Both the position numbers and the translations under genes were made by a program. This document shows positions 1-8,477 of a DNA stretch of 64,000 nucleotides, piece by piece. Origin of the DNA: Cupriavidus necator N-1. Its GTDB lineage: Bacteria > Pseudomonadota > Gammaproteobacteria > Burkholderiales > Burkholderiaceae. The notes under the pieces were generated by a model, which worked only from the letters and a program-made list of their open reading frames with translations, was not told the DNA's origin and made no database searches. The stretch spans positions 1,178,001-1,242,000 of the forward strand of contig NC_015723.1 in the NCBI RefSeq assembly GCF_000219215.1, given 5' to 3'. Positions within the stretch are counted from its first letter, which is position 1. Every line of letters begins with the position of its first letter.

Positions 1-110
1 CCGTCGAGCGGGGTGTTCACCTTCCAGGTGTCCACCCGTCCGTCGTCGAGTTCATAGCCAAGACCATTCCCGCTGCAGGGTGGCTCAAATTCCCCGCCGC
101 GTGACGCGGA
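1..110 (-). other. possible gene fragment running off the window edge
   Basis: Downstream of the AraC-family gene, one minus-strand frame stays open to the window edge and reads like protein, ending in a stretch rich in GYELDDGRVDTWKVN. No start codon can be assigned, and the same frame also runs back inside the upstream gene, so this may be only a fortuitous open frame. No function is proposed. Confidence 0.2.
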
Positions 111-120
111 AGCCGCTGCG

Positions 121-762
121 TCAGGCAGCTGTCGGCACAAGGCCGGGCCAGGTGGGGGCAGGCACTGTGATGCGGCTGCCAGCCCGGCAATCTTCCACCA
201 GGCGCACCGCATCGATGCCGAACCAGTTCTGCCAGCTGCGCGTCAGCGCGCTGCCGGAACGCAGGCCGGCATGCGCCGCCAGCACGTCCAGCGAGCACAC
301 CGGGCCGGCGGCGGCCAGCGCGTGCAGGGCATGGGCGGCGCGTTGCTCCCGCAGCAGCGGGTGCAGGGCCTCGCCTTCGGCGAAGAGCCGGGCGCGCACC
401 TGGCGTGCCGGCACCTGCCATTGCGCGGCCAGTCGCTCGACATTCCAGTCGGTATCGGGGCGGGAAAAGACCAGGCCGGCGAAGCGGCGCGACCAGGGCC
501 TGTCGCCGGGCTTGCCGGCCAGGCGGGGGCATTCACTGTCCGGGACGGCGGTCAGGACGATGGCGCAGGGGTGCTGCCACGTGCCGGGCAAGTCGCAGTC
601 GAAGTGGGCAAAGGCGTGGACCACGAACGGGTCGCCGGGCCGCACCTCGCGCCGCGCATTGGCGTCGCGCAGGCTCGCCGTGCCGTGCAGGGCTTGTACA
701 TGCACGGCAAAGGGAAAGCGCAGGCGGGCAAAGCGGACGTGGTGACGGCTGACAAGCGGCAT
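121..762 (-). CDS. AraC-family transcriptional regulator
   Basis: The 213-residue product has a cupin-like N-terminal half and a C-terminal AraC/XylS double helix-turn-helix. The first helix pair lies near residues 105-150 (WNVERLAAQWQVPARQV). The second, near 165-200 (LAAHAGLRSGSALTRSWQNWFG), has the family's recognition-helix pattern. It is shorter than most AraC members, which have 250-300 residues, so the sensor domain is reduced. It is followed on the minus strand by the possible edge fragment. The effector and targets cannot be read from sequence. Confidence 0.75.
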   Translation of the reverse strand: MPLVSRHHVRFARLRFPFAVHVQALHGTASLRDANARREVRPGDPFVVHAFAHFDCDLPGTWQHPCAIVLTAVPDSECPRLAGKPGDRPWSRRFAGLVFSRPDTDWNVERLAAQWQVPARQVRARLFAEGEALHPLLREQRAAHALHALAAAGPVCSLDVLAAHAGLRSGSALTRSWQNWFGIDAVRLVEDCRAGSRITVPAPTWPGLVPTAA

Positions 763-882
763 GCGGAAGACATCCCGGAAGCTGAGCGGGGGTGCGGCCG
801 GTAACTGTCGCAGGATTCCACGGGCCGCGCAAGGCCGCGGACATCGTCCGTTCGATCGTTCAAGCGCCCGGTGACGGCGGCG

Positions 883-1587
883 TTACAGCTCGGACAGCCC
901 GAAGTGGCGCAGCCGGGGCAGGTCGGTCACGCGGATGCTCTGGTAGGACAGGTGGACCATGCCGGCATCGGCCAGCCGGCGCAGCGCCTGGTTGACCCGT
1001 TGGCGCGACAGCCCGGTCAGCAGGCCGATCTCTTCCTGCGACAGCTCCAGCACGGGGCTGGTGCGCGGATACAGGTCCGGGTGGAACAGCTGCGCGATGG
1101 CCTGCGCCACGCGCGCATCGGCGCCCAGCAGGCGGTCGTTCTGCACGGTGGCGATGAACTGGCCCATGCGCTCGTTGAGCTGGCGCACGACAAAGCTGGC
1201 GAACGGCAGGCTCTGCGCCAGCAGCATGTTGAACACCGGCTCTGGCACCAGCAGCACCTGCGAGTCGCGGATCGCGATCACGTCATAGCGGCGGTCTTCG
1301 CGCTTGATCACGCTGCCTTCGCCGCACCAGCCGCCCGCGGGCACGCCTGAGAAGGTGCAGCCTCGCCCGTCTGGGGTGTACACCGCCAGCTTGATCAGGC
1401 CGCTGTCCACCCCGATCCAGTGGCGCGACGGCTCGCCGCGCCGGGCGATGAAGGCGCCCGCGGCAAAGGACTGCAGCAGCGTTTCGCGCGCGGCCAGCGC
1501 CTGGTGTTCCGGCGCCAGTGCGCCGAACCAGGCATGGCCGGCAAGGACTGCGGCAGGGGCGGAAATCGGGTCTGCAGGTTCGCTCAT
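883..1587 (-). CDS. Crp/Fnr-family transcriptional regulator
   Basis: The 234-residue product has an N-terminal cyclic-nucleotide-binding-like barrel (about 20-140), a long dimerisation helix (FASFVVRQLNERMGQFIATV) and a C-terminal winged helix with recognition motif SQEEIGLLTGLSRQRVNQAL. No FNR-type cysteine cluster is visible, so oxygen sensing by an Fe-S cluster is unlikely. The ATG at MSEPADP was chosen because the upstream extension of this frame is antisense to the acyl-CoA synthetase gene. It is divergent from that gene, which it may regulate. A clear paralogue lies at 47019-47684, also beside CoA-dependent catabolic genes. Confidence 0.85.
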   Translation of the reverse strand: MSEPADPISAPAAVLAGHAWFGALAPEHQALAARETLLQSFAAGAFIARRGEPSRHWIGVDSGLIKLAVYTPDGRGCTFSGVPAGGWCGEGSVIKREDRRYDVIAIRDSQVLLVPEPVFNMLLAQSLPFASFVVRQLNERMGQFIATVQNDRLLGADARVAQAIAQLFHPDLYPRTSPVLELSQEEIGLLTGLSRQRVNQALRRLADAGMVHLSYQSIRVTDLPRLRHFGLSEL

Positions 1588-1854
1588 GGCATGGACGCGC
1601 GGCTCGGGCCGGGTCCCTGTAAGAATCGTGTAAGCCTTGCCTGGCGCGGGTTTGCGGCAGGTTTGTCGTCTGGGCGACAGTGCGCCAGCGTGTGCGATGA
1701 TAGCCTTGTGCCAGAAAAAGTGACAGCGCCGGATGGCGCGGACAATGGTCACCTTGCCCCGGACATCGCTGCAGCCATGCAGCGCATTGACAGCATCACG
1801 CGGCCTGTTGCGCGGCCCCGCCGCCAACGCCGCAGATACGCGGAGACACAAGCA

Positions 1855-3489
1855 ATGCCCACCGATTTCGACAGCGGCCTGGCCCGCAACGCGGCCAACT
1901 TCGTGCCGCTTACGCCCATCGACTTCCTGGTCCGCGCCGCCGAGGTGTACGGCGAGCGCCTGGCCATCGTGCACGGCCCGCTGCGCCAGAACTGGCGCGA
2001 CACCTATGTGCGCGCACGGCGCCTGGCCAGCGCGCTGGCGCGGGCCGGCATCGGCAAGGGCGATACCGTGGCCGCGCTGCTGCCCAATACGCCGGCCATG
2101 GTGGAGGCGCATTTTGGCGTGCCGATGGCGGGTGCCGTGCTCAATGCGCTGAATATCCGCCTCGACGCCGCCAACCTGGTCTTCATGCTGCGCCATGGCG
2201 AGGCCCGCGTGCTGCTGGCCGATACCGAGTTTGCCGACCTCGCGCGCCAGATGGCGCTGGAGATCCCCGGCCTGAAGGTCATCGCCGTGCATGACGTGCT
2301 GGGCCCGCAAGAGGCGCCGTTCGGCGACACCGATTACGAAGCCTTCCTCGCCTCGGGCGACCCGGACTACGCGTGGCACATGCCGGCCGACGAGTGGGAG
2401 GCCATCGCGCTGAACTACACCTCTGGCACCACCGGCGACCCCAAGGGCGTGGTCTACCACCACCGCGGCGCGGCCATCAATGCCGTGTCCAATATCCTTG
2501 AGTGGGATTTGCCCAAGCACCCGGTCTACCTGTGGACCCTGCCGATGTTCCACTGCAATGGCTGGTGCTTCCCGTGGACCGTTGCGGCGCGCGCGGGCGT
2601 CAACGTGTGCCTGCGCAAGTTCGAGCCCAGGCTGGTGTTCGACCTGATGCGAGCAGAGGGCGTGACGCACTACTGCGCCGCGCCGATCGTGCATACCGCG
2701 CTGGTCAATGCGCCCGCCGCGTGGCGCGAGGGCGTGCGCGGCCCGGTGCGCGGCATGGTGGCCGGCGCACCGCCGCCGGCCGCGGTGCTGGCGCAGATGG
2801 AGGCGATGGGGTTCGAGCTGACCCATGTCTATGGCCTGACCGAGGTCTACGGCCCGGCCGCGGTCTGCGCCGAGCAGGATGACTGGAGCACGCTGTCCGA
2901 GCAGGACCGCGCGGTCAAGAAGGCGCGCCAGGGCGTGCGCTATCACCTGCAGTCGCAGGTGGCGGTGCTCGATCCCGATTCCATGCAGCCGGTGCCGGCC
3001 GATGGCGAGACCATCGGCGAGATCATGTTCCGCGGCAATATCTGCATGAAGGGCTACCTCAAGAACGAGAAGGCCACGCGCGAGGCCTTTGCCGGCGGCT
3101 GGTTCCATACCGGCGACCTGGGCGTGTGCATGCCCGACGGCTATATCAAGATCAAGGACCGCAGCAAGGACATCATTATTTCCGGCGGCGAGAACATCTC
3201 CAGCGTGGAGGTGGAAGACGCGCTCTACCGGCATCCCGCGGTGCTGGCCGCCGCGGTGGTGGCGCAGCCCGATGTCAAATGGGGCGAGACCCCATGCGCG
3301 TTTGTCGAACTGAAAGACGGCGCCAGCGTCAGCGCGGAAGAACTGATCGCGCATTGCCGCACGCTGCTGGCGGGCTTCAAGGTGCCCAAGGCGGTCTACT
3401 TCGGGCCGCTGCCCAAGACCTCGACCGGCAAGATCCAGAAGTTCGAACTGCGCCGCAAGGTGAAGTCGGATTCGGCGATCGACGTTTGA
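1855..3489 (+). CDS. AMP-forming acyl-CoA synthetase
   Basis: The 544-residue ANL-superfamily enzyme activates a carboxylic acid to an acyl-adenylate and then to the CoA thioester. The P-loop-like motif YTSGTTGDPKG is at about 188-198, the adenylate motif HVYGLTEVYGP at about 320-330, and the hinge and C-terminal domain carry GWFHTGDLG, then KDRSKDIIISGGENIS and the catalytic-lysine segment KTSTGKIQKFELR. Length and motifs fit the medium-chain/plant AAE-like branch, so a fatty or branched acyl substrate is likely but not fixed. The ATG follows a GGAGAC ribosome-binding site. The gene is divergent from the Crp/Fnr regulator. Confidence 0.9.
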   Translation: MPTDFDSGLARNAANFVPLTPIDFLVRAAEVYGERLAIVHGPLRQNWRDTYVRARRLASALARAGIGKGDTVAALLPNTPAMVEAHFGVPMAGAVLNALNIRLDAANLVFMLRHGEARVLLADTEFADLARQMALEIPGLKVIAVHDVLGPQEAPFGDTDYEAFLASGDPDYAWHMPADEWEAIALNYTSGTTGDPKGVVYHHRGAAINAVSNILEWDLPKHPVYLWTLPMFHCNGWCFPWTVAARAGVNVCLRKFEPRLVFDLMRAEGVTHYCAAPIVHTALVNAPAAWREGVRGPVRGMVAGAPPPAAVLAQMEAMGFELTHVYGLTEVYGPAAVCAEQDDWSTLSEQDRAVKKARQGVRYHLQSQVAVLDPDSMQPVPADGETIGEIMFRGNICMKGYLKNEKATREAFAGGWFHTGDLGVCMPDGYIKIKDRSKDIIISGGENISSVEVEDALYRHPAVLAAAVVAQPDVKWGETPCAFVELKDGASVSAEELIAHCRTLLAGFKVPKAVYFGPLPKTSTGKIQKFELRRKVKSDSAIDV

Positions 3490-3504
3490 CGAACAGCAGC
3501 GGCA

Positions 3505-3777
3505 CTAGTGCATCGCCGCGTCTTCGGCATCGTGCTGGCCGGCGATGTGCGTGTCGATGGCCTCGCGCCCCCAGGCAACGCCCGCGCGCGTGGCGTCGGT
3601 GGCGCAGCCAAAGCGCGTCTGCGCGGCCGGGCAGGGCAGAGCCAGCTTGTTGCCGTGATGCCAGATCTCCGCGCGCAGCGTCCACCACCCGTCATGCTGG
3701 CCGCCATAGCGCAGCGCCGCGACATGGATGCGGTGGCCGCGGTACGTCACGTTCTGGTCATGCCATCCGCTGGGCAT
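3505..3777 (-). CDS. hypothetical protein, 90 aa
   Basis: A small soluble protein with no recognised domain. It contains WWTLRAEIWHHGNKLALP and a cysteine pair. It is convergent with the acyl-CoA synthetase gene (15 bp gap) and lies 23 bp beyond another small ORF on the same strand. Coding potential is supported by its compact position, the absence of a competing ORF and a plausible composition. Confidence 0.5.
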   Translation of the reverse strand: MPSGWHDQNVTYRGHRIHVAALRYGGQHDGWWTLRAEIWHHGNKLALPCPAAQTRFGCATDATRAGVAWGREAIDTHIAGQHDAEDAAMH

Positions 3778-3800
3778 AGGCGTCGGGCGCGCGGGGCAAC

Positions 3801-4079
3801 TCAGCGCGCCCGCATCTCGGCGGGGGTGCCGGGCTTGGGCGGGCGGTGCCAGTCCTGATCGATGTCGGGGAACACCTCACATTCACCCCGCACGATGTTT
3901 TCAATGGTGGCGCATACGCATTCGGTGCCGCGCGGCCCCACGCAGACCAGGCTGCGCGGATGGTCGGTGTGCTGCGGGATGGCATAGACGCGCATGCCCT
4001 CGCGGAACAGGGGATGCTTGGCGAGGCGCTCGTTCATCAGTTCAACGAAGCGCTGGGGCGTGACGACCGGCTTATCCAT
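3801..4079 (-). CDS. hypothetical protein, 92 aa
   Basis: A small soluble protein (MDKPVVTPQRFVELMNERL...) with an amphipathic N-terminal helix and a CVCATIENIVRGECEVF segment containing three cysteines. No domain is recognised. It probably shares a transcript with the 90-residue ORF that follows it. Confidence 0.6.
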   Translation of the reverse strand: MDKPVVTPQRFVELMNERLAKHPLFREGMRVYAIPQHTDHPRSLVCVGPRGTECVCATIENIVRGECEVFPDIDQDWHRPPKPGTPAEMRAR

Positions 4080-4318
4080 TGCATGCTCCTGCGGCCTTGC
4101 CCACCGTGCCCGTTTCTAGGGGCGGCATGGCGACCAGGTCAGTTAAGGCCAGGAATATGACAGGCAGGTGGCAGGAAGCGCCCCGGGCAGCATACGTTGC
4201 CCGGGCGTGGCCGGAACGGAAAACCGCGGGTAAATGCATACCCCGCGTTGCCACTGCCACGCTTCCAGACTAGGACACGGGGCACGTAGTGCAAGTATTG
4301 CGCGACGCCGCGGACGCT

Positions 4319-4567
4319 TCAGGTGGCGCGCAGTTCGCCTGCGGCGCGCGGACCGTTCAGTATGCCGTTGCCGGCGGCCCAGCAGGCGGCCTCGGCCTCT
4401 GCACGGGAGCCGTAGGTGGATGGCGCTGCGACAGTGCAATCCTCGTCGGCGGCGCCACAGCGTTCTTCCATGACGATGCGCCAGGTGAACTGGCCGGGTG
4501 CATCTTCCAGGACGTGAAGCACCAATGTGCGGTGATCGTCAGTCAGCGTGAGGGGCAAAGTCGACAT
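4319..4567 (-). CDS. hypothetical protein, 82 aa
   Basis: A small acidic protein beginning MSTLPLTLTDDHRTL, with QFTWRIVMEERCG and an alanine-rich C-terminal helix. The internal ATG at 4567 was preferred over the longer frame because the extra N-terminus has poor protein character and a GGGAGAA-type ribosome-binding site precedes this ATG. The function is unknown. The 240 bases between it and the neighbouring 92-residue ORF hold no supported gene. Confidence 0.5.
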   Translation of the reverse strand: MSTLPLTLTDDHRTLVLHVLEDAPGQFTWRIVMEERCGAADEDCTVAAPSTYGSRAEAEAACWAAGNGILNGPRAAGELRAT

Positions 4568-4704
4568 GGGTTTCTCCCATTCGCGGGGGGGCGCCATTGA
4601 TGCTAGCAACTGGACGCCGCAAATGCCATGACTGTCTTTCGGCCGCGGCATGGCAAGATACGGCCTTTGCGGCCTCCGCCGCGCCTGTACTTCGTCGCCA
4701 GATC

Positions 4705-5835
4705 ATGCCCATCTCGCCTGAGCTCATCCAACGGGTCGCCGCCCTGACGGCACATTACGATGCCACCGTGCTGCCGCTGTGGACCGCCAGCGGCTGGAAT
4801 GCCGACCTGCTGTTGCCCTACGAGGCACTCGACGGCGCCAGTGCCGCGCCGCTGCCGCCGGCCCGCTATCGCGCCATGGCGTGCGCCCGCCAGCTCTATG
4901 TGTTCTCGCTGGCCGGCAACCATGCGCATGCGGATACGCTCTTCGGCTCGCTGCAGGCCTACTTCGGCAATGGCGAGGGCGCGTGGATCTACAGCGTCGA
5001 TCCGGCCGGCACGCCGCTCGATGCCACGCGCGACCTCTACACCCATGCCTTCGTGATCTTTGCCTGCGCCACTTATCATGCGCGGCGCGGCAACCCTGAT
5101 GCACTCGACGTGCTCGATGAAACCGTCGACATCGTCGAAGACCGCTTCGCGGACGGCGCGGGCCTGTACCAAGCCGCGCTCACCGAGCATTTCCGGCCCA
5201 AGGGCGCCGGCGTGCTGCAGAACCCCATCATGCACCTGACCGAGGCCTACCTGGCCGCGCTGGATGCGACCGGGGACGAGTGGTATGCCGAACGCCTGCG
5301 CGAGATCGCGATGGCCGTGCATGAGCGCTTTGTCGATCCGGCCAGCGGCTGCATTGCCGAGCTGCCGCAAGGCAGCGCCGGCAACCGCATCGAGCCGGGC
5401 CACCAGTTCGAGTGGTTCTCGCTGGTGGGCGGCAGGCCGGCATTGTTCGGCGACTTGCCACTGGCCGAGACGCTGCGCCAGGCCTTTGCCTTTGCGCAGC
5501 GGCACGGCGTGGTGCCGTCGACGCAGGGCGTCAGCGCGGCACTGAACGCCGATGGCTCCATGCTGGACGATACCCAGCGCATCTGGGCGCAGACCGAGTA
5601 CGCGCGCGCGCTCGCCGTGCATGGCGCGCCGGAGTCGATGGCGGCGCTGGAAGCCTGGACGCAGCAGTTCCGCAGCCGCTTCCTGCAGGAAAAAGGCTGG
5701 CATGAATGCGTGGCGCGCTCGGGAGAGGTGGTGCGCGCGGAGATGCCGTCGACTTCGCCCTATCACCTGGCCACGTCATACAGCGCGCTGGCCGCGCTGA
5801 CCGGCGCGGTGTGGCCGGCCACGCCAGCGGTCTAG
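4705..5835 (+). CDS. N-acylglucosamine 2-epimerase (AGE)-family sugar epimerase/isomerase
   Basis: The 376-residue protein has the AGE (alpha/alpha)6-barrel pattern. Features include ARQLYVFSLAGNHAHADTLFGSL, YTHAFVIFACATYHA (the conserved H near 118), NPIMHLTEAYLAAL, PGHQFEWFSL (the HQxEW motif near 235) and RIWAQTEYARAL. AGE-fold enzymes interconvert aldose/ketose or C2 epimers such as mannose/fructose or N-acylglucosamine/N-acylmannosamine. The sub-family substrate cannot be settled here, although the length is close to bacterial mannose/aldose isomerases. The ATG at MPISPEL was chosen over the upstream in-frame start, which adds a low-complexity tail. Confidence 0.85.
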   Translation: MPISPELIQRVAALTAHYDATVLPLWTASGWNADLLLPYEALDGASAAPLPPARYRAMACARQLYVFSLAGNHAHADTLFGSLQAYFGNGEGAWIYSVDPAGTPLDATRDLYTHAFVIFACATYHARRGNPDALDVLDETVDIVEDRFADGAGLYQAALTEHFRPKGAGVLQNPIMHLTEAYLAALDATGDEWYAERLREIAMAVHERFVDPASGCIAELPQGSAGNRIEPGHQFEWFSLVGGRPALFGDLPLAETLRQAFAFAQRHGVVPSTQGVSAALNADGSMLDDTQRIWAQTEYARALAVHGAPESMAALEAWTQQFRSRFLQEKGWHECVARSGEVVRAEMPSTSPYHLATSYSALAALTGAVWPATPAV

Positions 5836-5989
5836 GCAGCCCTGCGCGGGTCTCCTGCGCTCACTTTCCCCATGCGCTGCCTGCTGCGCGGGCAGCGCTC
5901 GCCAACACGTCTTCCAACCGGGCCACGCCATGCCTGCAATGGAAGGCGACAAGCAGCCTCCCTCTGCCTGCATCTATCGGAAGACATGA

Positions 5990-6275
5990 ACGTTCTTATG
6001 CGCAGGTTTTCCGATTCTCGGTCCCAGCCCGAGCGCAAACCGCTCAAAGGCTTCATGCCGCTTCAGGTCGATGGCATTGGTGACAAAGATGTCGCCAATG
6101 CCGGACGGATCCTGCCGATAGGCGGCCTCGCATACCAGCATCGGATAGTGGGGCGGTCAGTTAAGCCCGTTTTCCCACTGGTGCGTGACGACGATGTCGG
6201 TGAAGCGCGCAAGAAAATACGGCGTGCTGTAGCGCGCCTCGAACGAGGCCTTGCCCGCCTGCACGGTGACGGCCT
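5990..6275 (-). pseudogene. scrambled remnant resembling DUF2827 proteins
   Basis: The minus strand encodes two protein-like blocks in one frame separated by a TGA. The first ends in FLARFTDIVVTHQWENGLN. The second contains YPMLVCEAAYRQDPSGIGDIF and VTNAIDLKRHEAFERFAL. From memory of DUF2827 (glycosyltransferase-like proteins of Burkholderiales), the second block normally precedes the first, so the order is permuted. That would fit deletion between tandem copies. The rest of 5836-6470 shows no other supported gene. Confidence 0.4.
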
Positions 6276-6478
6276 ATGACGCGCTGCTGCGCGGCGTTTG
6301 TGGCGGTCCAGGCCTTGCGCCGGCAGTGGCGTAGCTGCTACGGCGCTCTTATCAATTCTTTGCAGTCGTCGGTGGGCACCGCGCCTACACTCAAGCCCGC
6401 GCTCCGGCCCGTGCTGTTGTTCTTCTTAACCACTGGTCGTCGTTCTGAAGTTACGGGCCGGGGCGCACCCGATGCGGC

Positions 6479-6700
6479 TCAGCGCCGCGCGCCCAGGACC
6501 TGCGACAGCCGCTCCGGCTGTTGCGCAGCGTGGGTCTGGATCAGGCCTGCGCCCGCGGGCTTCACCCGGACGGCCATTTGCTCGACCCTTTTGGCGGCCT
6601 GGGTCTCGGCGTGGTCATTCAGGATCAGGCACAGCAGTGTCAGCAAGGCTGCTGCGATCATGCTCAGCGCGATCCAGGCCAGGCAGTGCTTGCGTTCCAT
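6479..6700 (-). CDS. small single-pass membrane protein, 73 aa
   Basis: The product begins MERKHCLAWIALSMIAAALL, giving one hydrophobic helix at about residues 7-28 after a short positive N-terminus. A polar, basic C-terminal tail follows. No family is recognised. It lies in a low-density stretch of small ORFs on the same strand. Confidence 0.45.
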   Translation of the reverse strand: MERKHCLAWIALSMIAAALLTLLCLILNDHAETQAAKRVEQMAVRVKPAGAGLIQTHAAQQPERLSQVLGARR

Positions 6701-6797
6701 GGTAGGCGGGAGGGGGGCGTCATCAGTGCGCGAAGTTTACGCGCCCGCGCGCAATGCAACTGTCAATCTTTGCAAACGCCGCCCGCCGTCCCGCCCG

Positions 6798-7166
6798 CTA
6801 TTCCGTCACGCCGTTTTCATGCAGCAGCCGCTCGCATTCTTCGAGCATGTCGTAGGCAAATGCAGACTGGTAGTTGGGATCGAGGGCTTCCATCATCTCG
6901 TGCGCGGCATACAGGCCGGCCTCGCGTGACAGGGTCTCAGCCAGCTGGCGTGCGAACTGGTCGCTCAGTTCCGACAACAGGCGCCGCTCGGACAGCGGCA
7001 ACTGCAGTTTCGAGCGCGACAGCCATTCGCCGGCCAGCGTCGCACCCTGGGCGTCGGTCATCCATTGGCGGTGTTCGTAGTAGGCCGACAGCCGTTCGGC
7101 GGCCAGCGCGAACAGCAGTGCCTTGCGGGTATTGAAATCGATCCTGGGCAGTGGGGCGAGAGTCAT
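6798..7166 (-). CDS. hypothetical protein, 122 aa
   Basis: A soluble, mostly helical protein with an acidic C-terminus (AHEMMEALDPNYQSAFAYDM, then LEECERLLHENGVTE). No named domain is recognised. It has regular codon use and no competing ORF. It sits 60 bp beyond the esterase stop on the same strand. Confidence 0.65.
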   Translation of the reverse strand: MTLAPLPRIDFNTRKALLFALAAERLSAYYEHRQWMTDAQGATLAGEWLSRSKLQLPLSERRLLSELSDQFARQLAETLSREAGLYAAHEMMEALDPNYQSAFAYDMLEECERLLHENGVTE

Positions 7167-7226
7167 GCTTGCGGCGTGGTGCGATGCGCGGCGCAGCGGC
7201 CGGCAATCATCTTGTCAGGGAGCGGA

Positions 7227-7919
7227 TCAGGACTGCGCGGTGGCTGCCTGCGCAAAGCGCGCTGCCAGCCATGTGCCGATGGCGGCGATCTCTTCCAGGC
7301 AGACCGAATGGCCCATCGGATAGGTGTGCCACGTCACCGGGTGCTGCCGCGCCTGCACGAAATCGCGGGCGGCGACGCCCAGCTGCAGCGGCACCACGTC
7401 ATCCTGCGTGCCATGGGCGGCAAACACGGGCGTGGTGGCGTTGGCGGCGTTGGCCTCGGCCGCCAGCGCTGCCGGCGCAGGGATGTAGGTGGACAGCGCG
7501 ACGATGCCGGCCAGGGTCTCGGCATGGCTCAGTCCGGCCGTGTAGGCAATCGCGCCACCTTGCGAGAAGCCTGCCAGCACGATGCGGTGCGTGGGGATGC
7601 CACGGGCGTTTTCGCGCGCAATCAGTGCGCGAATGGCTTCGCATGAGGCACGGATGCCGGCTTCATCGGCGCGTCGGCCGGCTTCATCGAGGGAATAAAT
7701 GTCATACCAGGCCGGCATGACATAACCGCCGTTGCAGGTCACGGGGATAGCCGGCGCGTGCGGGAAGATAAAGCGCACGCCGGGCGATGCGGGCAGGCGC
7801 AGCTCAGGCACGACCGGGGCGAAATCGCTGCCGTCGGCGCCCAGCCCATGCATCCAGATGACGGCGCTGGCGGGATTGGGCGCGGTTTCGAATTCGATCG
7901 CGGGCAGCAGTTCGCTCAT
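7227..7919 (-). CDS. alpha/beta-hydrolase, phospholipase/carboxylesterase family
   Basis: The 230-residue protein matches the small bacterial carboxylesterase II/lysophospholipase family. It has the oxyanion segment VIWMHGLGADGSDF (about 20-33), nucleophile elbow GFSQGG (Ser about 119), acid-bearing GTQDDVVP and catalytic His in MGHSVCLEE. It hydrolyses carboxyl esters, probably in the cytoplasm because no signal peptide is present. The start at MSELLPAIEF was chosen because the longer frame adds a non-homologous Arg-rich leader. Confidence 0.9.
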   Translation of the reverse strand: MSELLPAIEFETAPNPASAVIWMHGLGADGSDFAPVVPELRLPASPGVRFIFPHAPAIPVTCNGGYVMPAWYDIYSLDEAGRRADEAGIRASCEAIRALIARENARGIPTHRIVLAGFSQGGAIAYTAGLSHAETLAGIVALSTYIPAPAALAAEANAANATTPVFAAHGTQDDVVPLQLGVAARDFVQARQHPVTWHTYPMGHSVCLEEIAAIGTWLAARFAQAATAQS

Positions 7920-8009
7920 GGGGCTGGTTCCTGTGGATAGTGCGCCTGCGCGCCGCACGGGCGCCAGGCAGCGCGAGTATCGCACAGGTCGGGGCCAGCC
8001 CCGGCTGCG

Positions 8010-8294
8010 TCAGGCCGCGGACGGAACGATCGGGACCGTGGTGAGGCCGGGCGTGCGTGCCGGCAGCTCCGGCACGGCAGGCGGCGTGGCGCGACGCTTG
8101 TCGACCACGTCTTCCACGCCCTTGGCCGCAACGGCTTCCAGGAAAGCCACCATGTCGCGGTAGTAGGCCACCTGCATCTGCGCTTCGAGCAAGCGTCTTT
8201 CGGCCTGGAACAGCGTCAGCCTCATGTCTTGCAGTTCCCTCTCGGCGATTTTCTCCGGGGTCGGCGGACTGAACAGGTTTGCAAGCCTACGCAT
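8010..8294 (-). CDS. hypothetical coiled-coil protein, 94 aa
   Basis: Residues about 12-62 form a continuous charged helix with heptad character (IAERELQDMRLTLFQAERR, then LLEAQMQVAYYRDMVAFLEA). A proline-rich tail ending VPIVPSAA follows. This suggests a small oligomerising or scaffold protein. No function is assigned. It lies between two hydrolase genes on the same strand. Confidence 0.7.
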   Translation of the reverse strand: MRRLANLFSPPTPEKIAERELQDMRLTLFQAERRLLEAQMQVAYYRDMVAFLEAVAAKGVEDVVDKRRATPPAVPELPARTPGLTTVPIVPSAA

Positions 8295-8477
8295 GGCAGT
8301 ACCTCCAGTGCTGTCAATGGCGAAATTGCGATGCTCGTGCCATGGGGTCCAATATAGACAAGAATCCGGCAGAAAGTCTCTCAGGCACCTCGCCGTGGCG
8401 CCTCGCCCACAAGGATGATTGCCGGTGGCGGACGTCTGCGGTAGATTGTCCGGCCAGGGTCCGGCCGTCCCGCGACC

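Noticed and set aside
883..3354. An 823-codon minus-strand frame across the acyl-CoA synthetase gene
   Set aside because: Only its last 234 codons (the Crp/Fnr regulator) have protein character; the rest is the antisense shadow of the synthetase gene in high-GC DNA.
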